Below the pieces are notes generated by a model. It made no database searches. It was not told where the DNA came from and worked only from the letters and a program-made list of their open reading frames with translations. A stretch of 11,005 nt of DNA from Euperipatoides rowelli (Eukaryota > Onychophora > Udeonychophora > Euonychophora > Peripatopsidae). The stretch lies in NCBI GenBank assembly GCA_003024985.2, contig PXIH01S0009372.1; one strand, 5' to 3'. Position numbers and translations under genes: made by a program. Numbering within the stretch: the stretch's first letter is position 1; each line of letters starts with the position of its first letter. This document shows, in pieces, positions 1 through 8,774 of this stretch.

Positions 1-420
1 ATAACGACTTTATTTATTTATTACTATAAATGTTTAAACTTACAGTACTATTTTTATAACGACTTTATTGAATAGACCTATATGTGGTAGGGTGCAAGAA
101 TAGAATTTAAACTTTATCGAATGTTAGGCCTTTAGTTTATAATAAATCTGAAAAAGATTTTTAAAATTAATCCTCCGCCTTGCCTTTTTAATATATGGCC
201 TATATTTATTAGGCTATATATTTTGACAAACATATCCTTTTTATATACAGTAAATGTTAAAAGTATTTTCATGAATATATGGACTGTGGTGCAGAAATAG
301 AACTGCTTAACTTTAAACAATATTAAACCTATAGGCTACACTAAGCGAAATCATTGTAAACCTTTCCTTTTCAAGATATACAGTGTATGGCCTATATTTA
401 GTACATGAATATATGGAAAG
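1..420 (+). repeat. Interleaved short diverged repeats
   Basis: ATAACGACTTTATT occurs at 1-14 and 57-70. TATGGCCTATATTTA occurs near 194 and again near 387. CATGAATATATGG occurs at 270-282 and 404-416. A longer similar stretch (GTGGT..GCA..AATAGAA..AACTTTA) appears near 85 and 286. This looks like the edge of a degenerate low-copy repeat array that continues beyond the left edge of the window. No protein-coding signal is present. Confidence 0.6.
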
Positions 421-490
421 GGGTCACATTGCACAATACATTATTTACTAATAGATTGGTTCATATTTTGTTACTACTACTACTATTACT

Positions 491-790
491 AATTCCTAAA
501 AGAACTGATAAAAAAGCAGCGTTTATTCTGTTAGTAAATATCCCAATATTATATATTTTTAATTATAATCATATACTGTACATACTTTAACTGTTTGGTC
601 ACCTCCACAGACTGTTTTTCATACAGTATATATAGATAAGTTTTATAAATTGCCAGTTATTCGAATCCGATACGCATTAAAATTATCTATCTTACAAATA
701 ATAATAATTTCCTAAAAGGACCAAAAAAAATGCGGCTTTTATTCGTTTAGTAAATATTCCAATATTATATTTCTTTAACTACAATCATAT
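491..790 (+). repeat. Diverged direct repeat of about 85 bp, offset 215 bp
   Basis: Copy A (491-574) and copy B (706-790) share blocks in the same order: TTCCTAAAAG, a run of A, GC(A/G)GC, TTTATTC, TTAGTAAATAT, CCAATATTATAT and AATCATAT. By eye they are roughly 80% alike. Further short matches (GCCAGTT, AATAATAATAATT) follow both copies, suggesting an old tandem duplication of a ~215-bp unit. Confidence 0.7.
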
Positions 791-899
791 CTAAAACACA
801 AAAGCGTTTTTTTTTTTTTTGCCAGTTCTTTTTTTATGGGAATATTAATATTCATTAGATGGATAATAATAATTGTAAATGCATTTATTGTTGAAATTT

Positions 900-2380
900 A
901 CTGTTTAAAATAATTGTATTTTAGTTATGTTTTTTAATTGCCAACCTTTAATGTATTAATTTTTGAATTGCCAACCAAATTTCAGTATAAATTTATTATA
1001 AAAGTCAACTCTGTTATAAGAAAGATCAAAAATAATTTGAGAAAAAAAAATCATCTGAAACATTTGAAATGGAAGTGTGCTGTGAAGCTACGCATTGCTG
1101 CAGTTTAATTAAAACTGTTTGCACAACACGGTGTGTTTGTTTTCATTTCTGTTTGTCTCAGAACTCCTATTAATTTTAATCTGATCTTCATGTAAATTTA
1201 TGTCATCTAATTTGACCATAGTGAGCCAATTATGAACTTTGATTTACTCCAGATAAGCTAAAAAATGTATTCTAGACTATTGGCGTTCAACCCAATGGTT
1301 TAACATAGGAGTCCAGCGACATTTTGTAACCAATGCATACGAGTATGAGCGAGAGAAAAACTTTTAATAATAAATTTTATGATCCCAAAGTGCTGAAAAT
1401 TTATAGGCAGGACTAATTTAACATACTGTAATACATTTAGTTATAGATTCCAAATTACATTATCCACTTGATAAAAATCGTTTTAGTGACTTTAGATATA
1501 GGCTACTGTATACTGTGGTTAAAGTGTTTTCAAAATAATATATTGTAATGCTTATTGGAAAAAAAAAAAGACTGCATATTAAATTCAATCTTCTCTTTAT
1601 AAATTACTATTTATAAAGCTTATCTATAAATATAAAAAGCAATCAGAAGAGGTGACCAAATTGTTATTTGAATATAAAAAATATATGTTTGGGATTACTT
1701 AATATTCTTCACTCTAATAGTGATTAATATGTTAATTACCATATTAGAGAAAAGAAGAAATGAAAGTATCACATCTTGATAAGTAGTGAAATTACAAAAC
1801 AATATACTTTGAAATATAAATTATTAAATGGTTAGTAGATAATCATAGCTTATGATTCAAGCAGGCATGCATGCTAAGTTAATATTTTAGGGGAGTGTGA
1901 ATAAAAATATTCAGTTTTTATTTCATTTTCTCATCTTTTTTTCTTTATTAAGCATAAAAGAAAACTACTCTGATTATAATTAACTATGGTATAGCTTATA
2001 ATTTTGATATTCTTAAATTCAATGCTATAACTAAGGTTTAGACTTTCAATTTAAAAATAATTTTTTTTTTTTTAAAAAAAAAAAACTAACATATACTGTG
2101 TAGTATAGGCTTTACATTTTATAATTTTTTAAATAATGTTTAAAATATTTCAATATTAAATATGGTAAAACTTAAAACAAAAATATATGAAAACATGTTT
2201 AAATGCATGTTAATTTTAACACATCATTATATAAAAAATAATTTCTTGTAAAACATAAATAACATAGAAGCAAACTAATCCTAAATTACAAACTATAACC
2301 TAGCACTGTATTAAACTATAAAAGGGATTTTGGTTAAGTGTTTAATATTATTTATACCTACAGTAGCCTACAGATAAAAA
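900..2380. other. Gene-free AT-rich stretch
   Basis: I see no open frame with protein character, no RNA gene and no convincing transposon ends here. It has long A/T runs (for example around 1560 and 2058-2086). If the stathmin transcript continues leftward, this is its 3' intron. Confidence 0.6.
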
Positions 2381-2471
2381 TGTTAAAGGTCACATGAAAT
2401 GGTTTTAAAATGATTTTATTTCAAAGAAAAGTAATAAAAAAATATTCTGCTTGATTTTAGTGCATCAATTT

Positions 2472-2485
2472 TATAAAGCTTTATA
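2472..2485. repeat. 14-bp perfect palindrome inside the TTAA element
   Basis: TATAAAGCTTTATA is self-complementary. It is flanked by ATCAATT on the left and TTGAT on the right, which nearly extends the symmetry. It may be part of the element's folded structure. Confidence 0.6.
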
Positions 2486-2584
2486 TTGATATTTTTTATT
2501 TAAATATGTTTAATTAATTTATAAATATGATAATTAAATCAACTAGTCTGTGTGGGAATGTCTTTCGTGTTCATCCATAATTAC

Positions 2585-2647
2585 GGTCTAGTTATTAAAA
2601 AAAAAAAGAAAGATTAAAACGGAAAGAATTTAACTAATAACTAGACC
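2585..2647. repeat. Perfect 13-bp inverted repeat near the centre of the TTAA element
   Basis: GGTCTAGTTATTA at 2585-2597 is the exact reverse complement of TAATAACTAGACC at 2635-2647, with a 37-nt A-rich spacer. It lies near the midpoint of the 2387-2883 element and could form a stem-loop. Confidence 0.8.
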
Positions 2648-3175
2648 AATACAACGTTGGTCGATTCTTTCCTTTGAAAGATTGATCATACCACAAGCTA
2701 ATGTTTACAATGGATGACATCACAAAATATTCTCGGACCCAATGAATCATTTATATGACCTCTGACATATGTAGAAATATTTTATAGTTTCATTTCATAA
2801 TAAATTTTTTTTTTTTAATTTTTTTTAAAGCAAGTGTAATTTTTAAAATGAAATCATAAAAAAAAATCCATTTTGTGTGACCATTAAGGTAACCTATAAT
2901 AGGATAAGCCTATACACTTATTAAATTAAAAAAAAAAAAATTCTAGGTTACCGGTACTGGAAAATAAGAATCTGATTTTTATAAAAACATTCAATTAAAC
3001 TAAGAATCTGGACAATTGTTAATTTCTTTGTGTCTATAGGCTTCATTGTCAATATGAAAACAATTTCATTGAACTATACAAAATATTGGTGCCATTTAAA
3101 AAAAAAAAATTAACTATGCAGTTTTTGTATAAACATAGTTTAAACAAAGTTTTCTAGACTCAATTTAGTACTCAC

Positions 3176-3367
3176 ATGTTCCTTGAGCCTTTCCTGTAAA
3201 GCCTTGATTTGATTTTCACGGTTCTCCTTGATAGTTTCCATCTTCTGTACAAGCTTTTCTTCGGAAGCTTTAGCAAACAGGTTATTATATTCTTGTTTCT
3301 TTTGCGACACTTCTTCCAAGCGATTCCATTTCTCTGTTAACTGATTTAGCTTTAGAGCTTCCATAGA
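3176..3367 (-). CDS. Stathmin-family protein, internal exon encoding the tubulin-binding helix
   Basis: This 192-nt exon has exactly 64 codons and is phase 0 at both ends. The acceptor is a run of 15 T followed directly by AG, and the donor is CAT|GTGAGT. It continues the exon at 4847-5010 in frame: the joined boundary reads E-E-R-R-L | S-M-E-A-L. The product is a charged, uninterrupted amphipathic helix. Conserved blocks are [13 protein letters not shown], then K-E-N-R-E-N-Q-I, then L-Q-E-R-L-K-E-H. As I recall human STMN1, the aligned stretch starting at Ser63 is also 64 residues without gaps, so the exon appears length-conserved. Residue 1 (Ser) sits in an R-R-L-S context formed only after splicing, a PKA-type site corresponding to STMN1 Ser63. 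The open frame runs on 11 codons past the donor, but that tail is not stathmin-like, so I end the exon at H. A downstream exon, for the usual K/E-rich C-terminus or further helix repeats, is expected but not seen. Confidence 0.95.
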
Positions 3368-4072
3368 CTAAAAAAAAAAAAAAATGGCAATAAGTCAATT
3401 GAAAAAGAATTAATCTCCACAAGTAAAAGAAGCTGTATATATTATATAATGAGCCATTGCTATGTGTAAATGTTAACAATTAAGATTTCCCATCAGCTCT
3501 CGTAAAAATGAACAAAGCAAGCAAATATTTGGCTTTGAAATTAAAAAGCAGTGAATGAAAGCTAACAATTACTGTTACACAAGTGTACATGTAGCTAATG
3601 ACTATAGATTTAACTGAGTAGATTCCTAACTTACATAAACCTGTATAAACACATACTGTACATTACCGGTATATACAAATACATGTAGCATATAATGTAT
3701 AAGAGATTAAGCTCTTGATCGCCATTTTGCCAAAATTATTACTACATTTGGCTATAAAAGACAAAACCTGACTAGTCAAATTACTAATTAAAAAATATAT
3801 GATCAGTTTATTCTCATGAAATACAATAGCCATAATATGGCAAGAGAAATTAAGCGCAAGGGCCCAAAAAGGATAATATTCTTAGTACACTAAAAAATAA
3901 TTAACAATAAATGAGAAATGAAATAAAATGTTAGGGGTTGTTAAAGTTTCTAAAAATGGAGACTAAAGGGGAAAACTTAAATCTATTTGTTTTGAAATGT
4001 GGCATACACAGCTTAGGTGCCTGTCTTGTGTCTCTACCAGAGGCACAACCTCTAGTGACGAGTATATCAGTG

Positions 4073-4119
4073 TTAAAGGTCAAATGTAATGGATTTTTTT
4101 TTATTTTTAATTTTCAAAG
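4073..4119 (+). mobile_element. Lone terminus related to the 2387-2883 element
   Basis: The sequence starts TTAAAGGTCAAATGTAATGG and runs into a T-rich stretch followed by AATTTTCAAAG. It matches both ends of the element at 2387-2883 (TTAA, then RGGTCA, AATGG, long T run). I found no matching opposite end downstream within the intron, so this is probably a truncated or badly decayed copy. Confidence 0.5.
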
Positions 4120-4327
4120 ATAATTACTATTAAAAAAAATTCCACTGGAAATTTTTTTTTTAAAATGCATAAAAAAAGTTATTTAAAGATAAAATTAAGA
4201 CTATTGCTATCCTCAGTCTGAGATTACAATTTGAAGATTNTGTCTAGATGATGTACTGTATATTTTGCAATAAGATTACAACAAATTAATCTTAAAAATT
4301 CATTTTTTTTTTTTTAGGGTAAGTGAC

Positions 4328-4605
4328 TTTGCCCTCTCCTCTATCCCCAACAATAGACTTGTTCCATGACCCCACTTATTTTGATACATCTTTTTCTATT
4401 TTTTTTTTAAAATATATTATAGGCTATCTTTAATATTGTAACAAGTTTATGTGGATTGACTACAGCCTTTGATATATAAAAAGAACTGCAGATTATGTAA
4501 TTGCACTACATTTTTATTATATCAAAGCCTGTAGTCAATCCACAAAGCTACATAAAAATTCAGGTGGTCATACAGAAGGATGAGGGGAAGGGGGCTTTAG
4601 TTTTG
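4328..4605. repeat. Diverged outer inverted repeat around the 4450-4544 hairpin
   Basis: The left flank has ACTTTGCCCTCTCCTCTATC, then TTCCATGACCCCA, then ATTTTGAT (4328-4384). The reverse complement of the right flank has ACTAAAGCCCCCTTCCCCTC, then TTCTGTATGACCACC, then ATTTTTATG (4605-4554). The blocks appear in the same order, but the left side carries about 50 extra AT-rich bases before the hairpin arm. This supports one palindromic element with an indel. The alignment is by eye. Confidence 0.45.
4450..4544. mobile_element. Foldback hairpin with 27-bp arms
   Basis: The left arm 4450-4476 (starting TGTGGATTGACTACAG) pairs with the right arm 4518-4544 (ending CTGTAGTCAATCCACA). The match is 26 of 27, the only mismatch being at 4466. 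The loop is 41 nt. In the stathmin intron this would form a strong stem-loop. It sits inside a larger, much weaker inverted arrangement (4328-4605), so it is probably the centre of a foldback-type MITE. Confidence 0.85.
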
Positions 4606-4846
4606 CATTTAGTCAGGGGCATTGTGATTTTTTGGAGGATAGTAAATTTTAATTTAGCCTACCTAGTATTTTTTTGCTCCCAATTAGCCTAAATGCTACT
4701 GGAAAAAAAAGCAGCTTAATCCCTTACTATATAATGCACTAAAAACAGTAGGCCTAGTTATTTAAAAATATATAGTCCTATATATTAAAAACATTAGGTG
4801 ATAGTATCAAACCAATCATGAATTAAAAAAAAGTAAAACTACTTAC

Positions 4847-5010
4847 CAATCTTCTTTCCTCTGCTGCCTTCAGTTTGTTCTCAATATCATCAACTGAGAG
4901 AGGCCTTTTGGGTGGGGAAGGAGCTCTTGGAGGACTATCAACTGACGCAGGTGCCAGAATCACATCAAATGCCATTCCACCTTTTGTTTGTTCAGCTCTA
5001 ACTTCTGTGG
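4847..5010 (-). CDS. Stathmin-family protein, internal exon encoding the N-terminal cap and start of the helix
   Basis: This 164-nt exon encodes 54 full codons. Its first two bases complete a codon begun in the previous exon (phase 1 acceptor), and it ends after a complete Leu codon (phase 0 donor). The acceptor is a pyrimidine-rich TTTGCTTTAG and the donor is TTG|GTAAGT. Family landmarks in order are T-E-V-R-A-E, K-G-G, then A-F-D-V-I-L (the beta-hairpin cap that blocks longitudinal tubulin addition). A Pro-rich linker with two Ser-Pro sites (D-S-P-P and A-P-S-P-P-K) follows, then L-S-V-D-D-I-E-N-K-L-K-A-A-E-E-R-R, the conserved start of the helix. Stathmins bind two alpha/beta-tubulin dimers and promote microtubule catastrophe, and phosphorylation relieves this. 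The S-P-P-K site matches the proline-directed site around Ser38 of human STMN1. The PKA-type Ser near residue 16 of human STMN1 has no equivalent here (T-K-G-G instead). Assignment to the family is nearly certain; the subtype is unknown. Confidence 0.95.
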
Positions 5011-5152
5011 CTAAAGCAAACAATAAAATTTAAAAATTAAATACCACATTATATGAAAATTTATTATTTTTAATTTAATTTCAAATGGAACTACTAAAAA
5101 AAAAAAAAAAAAATCCCATTTCATAAAGGAAACCTAAAATCTTCTGTCCAAC

Positions 5153-5201
5153 TTAACTTATTAAAAAAAAAAATTAACTTATTAAAAAAAAAAAAAAAAG
5201 T
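5153..5201 (+). repeat. 21-bp tandem duplication ending in poly-A
   Basis: The unit TTAACTTATT followed by 11 A occurs at 5153-5173 and again directly from 5174, where the A run is longer. This looks like simple slippage or a tandem duplication in the intron upstream of the 4847-5010 exon. Confidence 0.7.
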
Positions 5202-5389
5202 TATTTAAATTGAAATAAATAAATTTAACTGTAGAATTTGAGACATGCCTGCAATGTTTGGAAAATTTGAATTAATAAAACATTTCTCTGTTGCAGGAAA
5301 ATGGGGAAGGTGGAGCAGATTAAAATTTGTAGAGTACAGTTAGCTGCCAACCTTACATTGCCAAAATTAAGAGCGGAGATGTCTTTGGG

Positions 5390-5772
5390 TCATCTCCCAG
5401 CGGGATTAGCGTATCCCACCCCTGGGAATTTGAGGCCATCGAAATATGTAATGACAATAGGGTACAATGTACTATCACTATCATTTCTGGTATCAGTCCC
5501 CACAGAAAAGGGTCCATTTTTTACATGCCTTTATCTAAATATAGTGAATTATTTATTTCTTAGCAAAACCATGAGCACTGCATTTCAGTAAAGTCGAAAA
5601 CTAGATTCATTTTTCTCATAAAACGCAAATATTTACATGCATTAAATATGAAAATAGAAGTACATGCCTTTATAATGGATTAAAAATAGTCAAAAGAAAG
5701 TTATTTCATGATGCAGCATGTTTTTGCCTTTCCACTTGCATATTTCTCTACTATAGGTGAATTTGGAAACAT
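5390..5772 (-). pseudogene. Broken hAT / DUF4371-like transposase remnant
   Basis: Two translated pieces on the minus strand resemble the DUF4371 region of hAT-type transposases. The first (5772-5704) reads M-F-P-N-S-P-I-V-E-K-Y-A-S-G-K-A-K-T, like the family pattern FPDSxIAxxYxCGRTKT. It runs into a stop at 5703-5701. The second (5521-5393, another frame) reads G-P-F-S-V-G-T-D-T-R-N-D-S, then L-Y-P-I-V-I-T-Y-F-D, like the family pattern PFSLATDGSND followed by LYPIVVRYFD. It ends at a stop at 5392-5390. Order and strand match an intact transposase, but the frames differ and the pieces are ~180 bp further apart than one exon should give. The interval holds a 13-bp direct repeat suggesting a later insertion. 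The 5300-5520 part is visibly less AT-rich than its surroundings, as expected of ex-coding DNA. Family patterns are from memory. The catalytic DDE core and the hAT dimerisation end are not seen. Confidence 0.55.
5522..5673. repeat. 13-bp direct repeat bracketing a ~126-bp insertion in the transposase remnant
   Basis: TACATGCCTTTAT occurs exactly at 5522-5534 and again at 5661-5673, with 126 bp between. The pair lies between the two transposase-like pieces. Removing one copy plus the intervening DNA (139 bp) would leave about 49 bp (16 codons) between the pieces, close to the spacing I expect for the family. This looks like a target-site duplication or a small tandem event. The 126-bp insert has no clear terminal inverted repeats or poly-A tail. 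Confidence 0.5.
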
Positions 5773-5934
5773 AACATGAATAGACATACCACATGAACAA
5801 AAGTGAAAACGATGACACCTAAAAATTTTGTGTCTGGGAGAAAGTCTTCAGCAAAGTCCAGGGGCACAAACCCTGGTGAAGGGGCAGGTCATCTCCAATA
5901 ATTTTTTTTTATGTAATTCATTTCTTTTCCCACT

Positions 5935-6020
5935 AACCTCTGCAGCTGTGCTCTATATTTAGAGTACAATATATTACACAGTTTAATATAATGTAAACAT
6001 AGAGCACAGGTTTGGAGGTT
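5935..6020. mobile_element. Small foldback element with 27-bp imperfect arms
   Basis: The left arm 5935-5961 (AACCTC, five variable bases, CTGTGCTCTAT, then ATTTA) matches the reverse complement of 5994-6020 (AACCTC, five bases, CTGTGCTCTAT, then GTTTA). Identity is 22 of 27, including an 11-bp perfect core. The loop is 32 nt. It lies just upstream, in minus-strand sense, of the hAT-like remnant and may be a separate MITE or a relic of that element. Confidence 0.7.
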
Positions 6021-8774
6021 CAGAAAATTACTCCACATTCAACCAATTATGTAAGCTGCATTAACAAGAAAATATAATTATTATTTTAAAAATAGCCCAA
6101 CAGTGTTATTTGTTTATTATTTAGTACTTGAAATATTAATTAAAAATAAAATGTTTTGTGCAGTATTTTAGAAAGAATAGTAGCCTAAAGTATAAAATAC
6201 AGTTTATTAAATTCAAAACACTAAGTAAAAATAAAATAATGTTGCTTTGTTTACAATCCAGCTGATTTAGAATTTTTACATTAGTAATAAGTCTAATGAC
6301 TAATGAATGAGTCTAATGACATATTTATTAAAACTCAAGCAAAGCCTTATTGGTCAGTTATACCTTTAATGGAATCTATTAATAGCTTATTTTGTTATTT
6401 AGTCCACTGGCATTTATGAAGGAAGGAGCTGAAGTTAGAGATGAATGTAAAATATATCAGCTGTATTTTATTAGCATAAAAATTAGAATTAGTTAATTTT
6501 TAATGCATTGGTAATAAAATAAAATTTTTTATATTTTTCAATAAAAATTTGTGAATGACGTTTAGGTCCTAATATTATTGCTAAATGTAAATTATTAATG
6601 AAGAAAAAAAAAAAAAAAGCACAACTTAAGAATTAAACAAGGATCAGCACATTATTTTGAAATAAATAAAAAAATAAACATAGCAAAAGCTTTTACCACA
6701 TGCAATGAAATAGATCTACGTGTATGTTTAGTGTTGCCAAATCAGCAAGTTCCAGCAACTTTGATCACTAGATCTTATTTCTTTTCTTAAATAGAATGAA
6801 TGGGTTTCAGTGATTGTATTGCCCGGTTATTATTATATATTATTTTGGCAAGTGAGCAAATGTGAAGCCAACTGACATCTAAATTCAAATTTATTAAAAT
6901 TCGGACTATTATTACATTAAATCATATTTTCAGTTTGATATTCGGATCATGAAATACGAAAAAAATCGGAGCACTTGGCAGCTATGAGTTTTCACAGAGG
7001 ATGCTTGTGCATGACAAATATGCTGAGGTTGATAATTCATGACTAAAACCACATATCAGTTGCTTGATCATTTTTACTGCACGGACATATTGATACTGTC
7101 TGTCTATTGCTATCTGTAATGAGACAAAGCCAAAGCCTTCTGAATTAGTAAAATTAGGCATTAAAAAAAATTGACAGAGGGGATGCATTTACATGAGTTT
7201 GTCCACATTTTTAAACATATGTAGAAACATTTATCAAAAATGTAAATAAGGCATCATTAATCATGAGCTTCTTGATATCCTTATAGGTGAATAGTCAGTA
7301 AAAATAGTTGGTTAAATTGCACGGAGGGGACATCAAGTTGTACTATATTGGTATTTATTTTTCATACCTCTCACCATCACCTAATACTGGATTGTCCCAA
7401 ACAACACATTAGAGGTAGCCCAATAAAATCATGCAGATGTAAAGCTGTTATATGTTTCCTTGAAAAAATATTTTTAAAAATGGGACTGTTATTTGGTTTC
7501 AAGCTGAGGAAGTTTGCAATTTTTATAGACTAATTAAAAAAAAAAGTTTGCAGAGACCTATTTATATGATGAAAACAAAAAAGACAACAAAGTATATAGG
7601 CTACTGTATGTGTGGTGGCTAAACTTTTATAATAGTCAAGAACAATAAAAACAATTTGTTAAACCCTAATACACACACACTTGCAAAAAAAAAAATATAT
7701 ATTTACATTTACCAAATAATACCTAGCCTGCAAGTGTTAAATAAAAATATAGTTGTCCTAAAATTGATGGTATTTCAGATGTTGAAAAAAAAAAAAATAA
7801 TAATAAAAAGAGCTATAAGTCTATAATAAAAAAAAAGGAAAAACATTCATTCAGTTGCTACAACTAGAACCTGTAAATTCTAATAATTTGTCCTATATTT
7901 TGATGAAAATCAATAGGATAGTCTAATTAGTACCTTAATTACCTAAATGTTCATCAGCTAATGATATAATGTTGAGGCAGAATTTGAGCAGTGTAAACAA
8001 ACTCATATATTATGTTGCAGATTCTTCCATTTGCAATGCAAGATGTACGTCATGAGTAGCCACAAATATCAATTCTTTGAAAACAGCTAATTGGAAGAAA
8101 ACCAGAAACTTTATAAAGCTCCAGTGTTAATGCCACTTATGAAAAATTACTAAGTGAAGTATATGGTTATTTCCATGTCTCCCAAGACTCCCATAGTAAA
8201 CAATCTCAATGGATTTATCTGATTCAGCTCTTCTCATTTCTATAGCTTAGTGCTGAATTAGTTTTCCATATGAGGAAAAAAGTATCTTGGAATAAGAAGC
8301 ATGGTGTTGGCATCATGTTTTGCTTTACATTAAAATAGCTCATTAAAACAAAGAGAAGCTTATAAGTAAGAATGATTGAAAAATTTCACTTCTGCCAGCT
8401 ATTTGATCACTGTCCTCCATTCACACTTTGAAAAGTATGATAGCATATTATGTAGCCTACTTTATGTGCAAATAACACACAAAATGAATCAATAAGTTAA
8501 CCTAATTCTTTTAACACACGCACACAGCAACACATATAATGCATTTATATATAAAACATATTACAGTCTGTGCAACTGAGAGTGATGTAATTACAGCAGA
8601 TGATTTTTTTCCTTTACTCATACATACACTATGTGCCGCTGCAAAACACCAGCACAATACACAAATGTCGTGCTGCTCTTTAGCTAAGATATTTTTTTCC
8701 TAGTGCAGTTAAAAACATGTCAGCGCTAAGACTCGCTGAGGAGAACTGTAACACATCAATATATTCTGATTTAC
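6021..8774. other. Gene-free AT-rich stretch (probable intron or flank)
   Basis: I see no recognisable exon apart from the weak 7368-7377 start candidate. A 68-codon minus-strand open frame at 6982-7188 matches no family I know and reads like chance. Short CA runs occur near 7671 and 8515. Confidence 0.55.
6291..6320 (+). repeat. Short 20-bp-period direct repeat
   Basis: GTCTAATGAC occurs at 6291-6300 and 6311-6320, separated by TAATGAATGA, and is preceded by AATAA and AATGA respectively. It is a minor local duplication. Confidence 0.7.

Larger units (their letters stand above)
2383..2887. mobile_element. ~0.5 kb non-autonomous DNA transposon (MITE) with TTAA edges
   Basis: The left end at 2387 reads AGGTCACATGAAATGG. 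The right end, read inward on the minus strand from 2883, gives TGGTCACACAAAATGG. After these 16 bp both ends continue with T-rich sequence, then ATGATTT-(C/T)-ATTT, so the inverted termini match imperfectly over about 40 bp. Directly outside each end is TTAA (2383-2386 and 2884-2887), the target duplication typical of piggyBac-type elements. The 497-bp interior has no substantial open frame, so the element depends on a transposase elsewhere. Inside are a perfect 14-bp palindrome (2472-2485) and a 13-bp inverted repeat around 2616. The TTAA could arise by chance in such AT-rich DNA, so the piggyBac link is an inference. The element itself is well supported. Confidence 0.75.
3368..4846 (-). other. 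Stathmin intron between the two clear coding exons
   Basis: This is a 1,479-nt phase-0 GT-AG intron, with donor GTAAGT at 4846-4841 and acceptor T15-AG ending at 3368. It is AT-rich and full of A/T runs. It contains a lone TTAA-element terminus (4073), a foldback hairpin (4450-4544) and the single ambiguous base at 4240. Short open frames inside it on either strand show no recognisable protein character. Confidence 0.9.

Noticed and set aside
132-320. 62-codon minus-strand open frame as a stathmin C-terminal exon or small protein
   Set aside because: It overlaps the diverged repeats, is rich in F/I/K/Y from AT bias and has no stathmin-like charge pattern.
555-609. Minus-strand open frame S-V-E-V-T-K-Q-L-K after an AG, as a terminal exon
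   Set aside because: There is no pyrimidine tract before the AG, the tail becomes hydrophobic and AT-driven, and it sits in the duplicated repeat region.
594-1660. 12-bp inverted match TTTGGTCACCTC (594-605) / GAGGTGACCAAA (1649-1660) as ends of a 1-kb element
   Set aside because: A 12-bp inverted match is expected a few times by chance in a window this size, the match does not extend, and no target duplication is seen.
2548-2589. Minus-strand acceptor-like CTAG followed by a short charged open frame ending in TAG, as a stathmin terminal exon
   Set aside because: It lies inside the TTAA MITE, the sequence (D-E-H-E-R-H) does not resemble a stathmin C-terminus, and the AG is part of the element's inverted repeat.
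5301-5591. 96-codon plus-strand open frame preceded by an acceptor-like TCTCTGTTGCAG
   Set aside because: It is antisense to the hAT-like fragment, which has recognisable motifs. The plus-strand product shows no known domain and is most likely a shadow frame.
6982-7188. 68-codon minus-strand open frame as a gene
   Set aside because: No recognisable domain and composition like random AT-rich DNA; no splice or neighbour evidence.
7600-7625. Recurring word AGGCTACTGTA (about 1501, 7600, 10010 and variants) as a regulatory array
   Set aside because: The copies are scattered without regular spacing or orientation. This looks like genome-wide word bias or repeat background.
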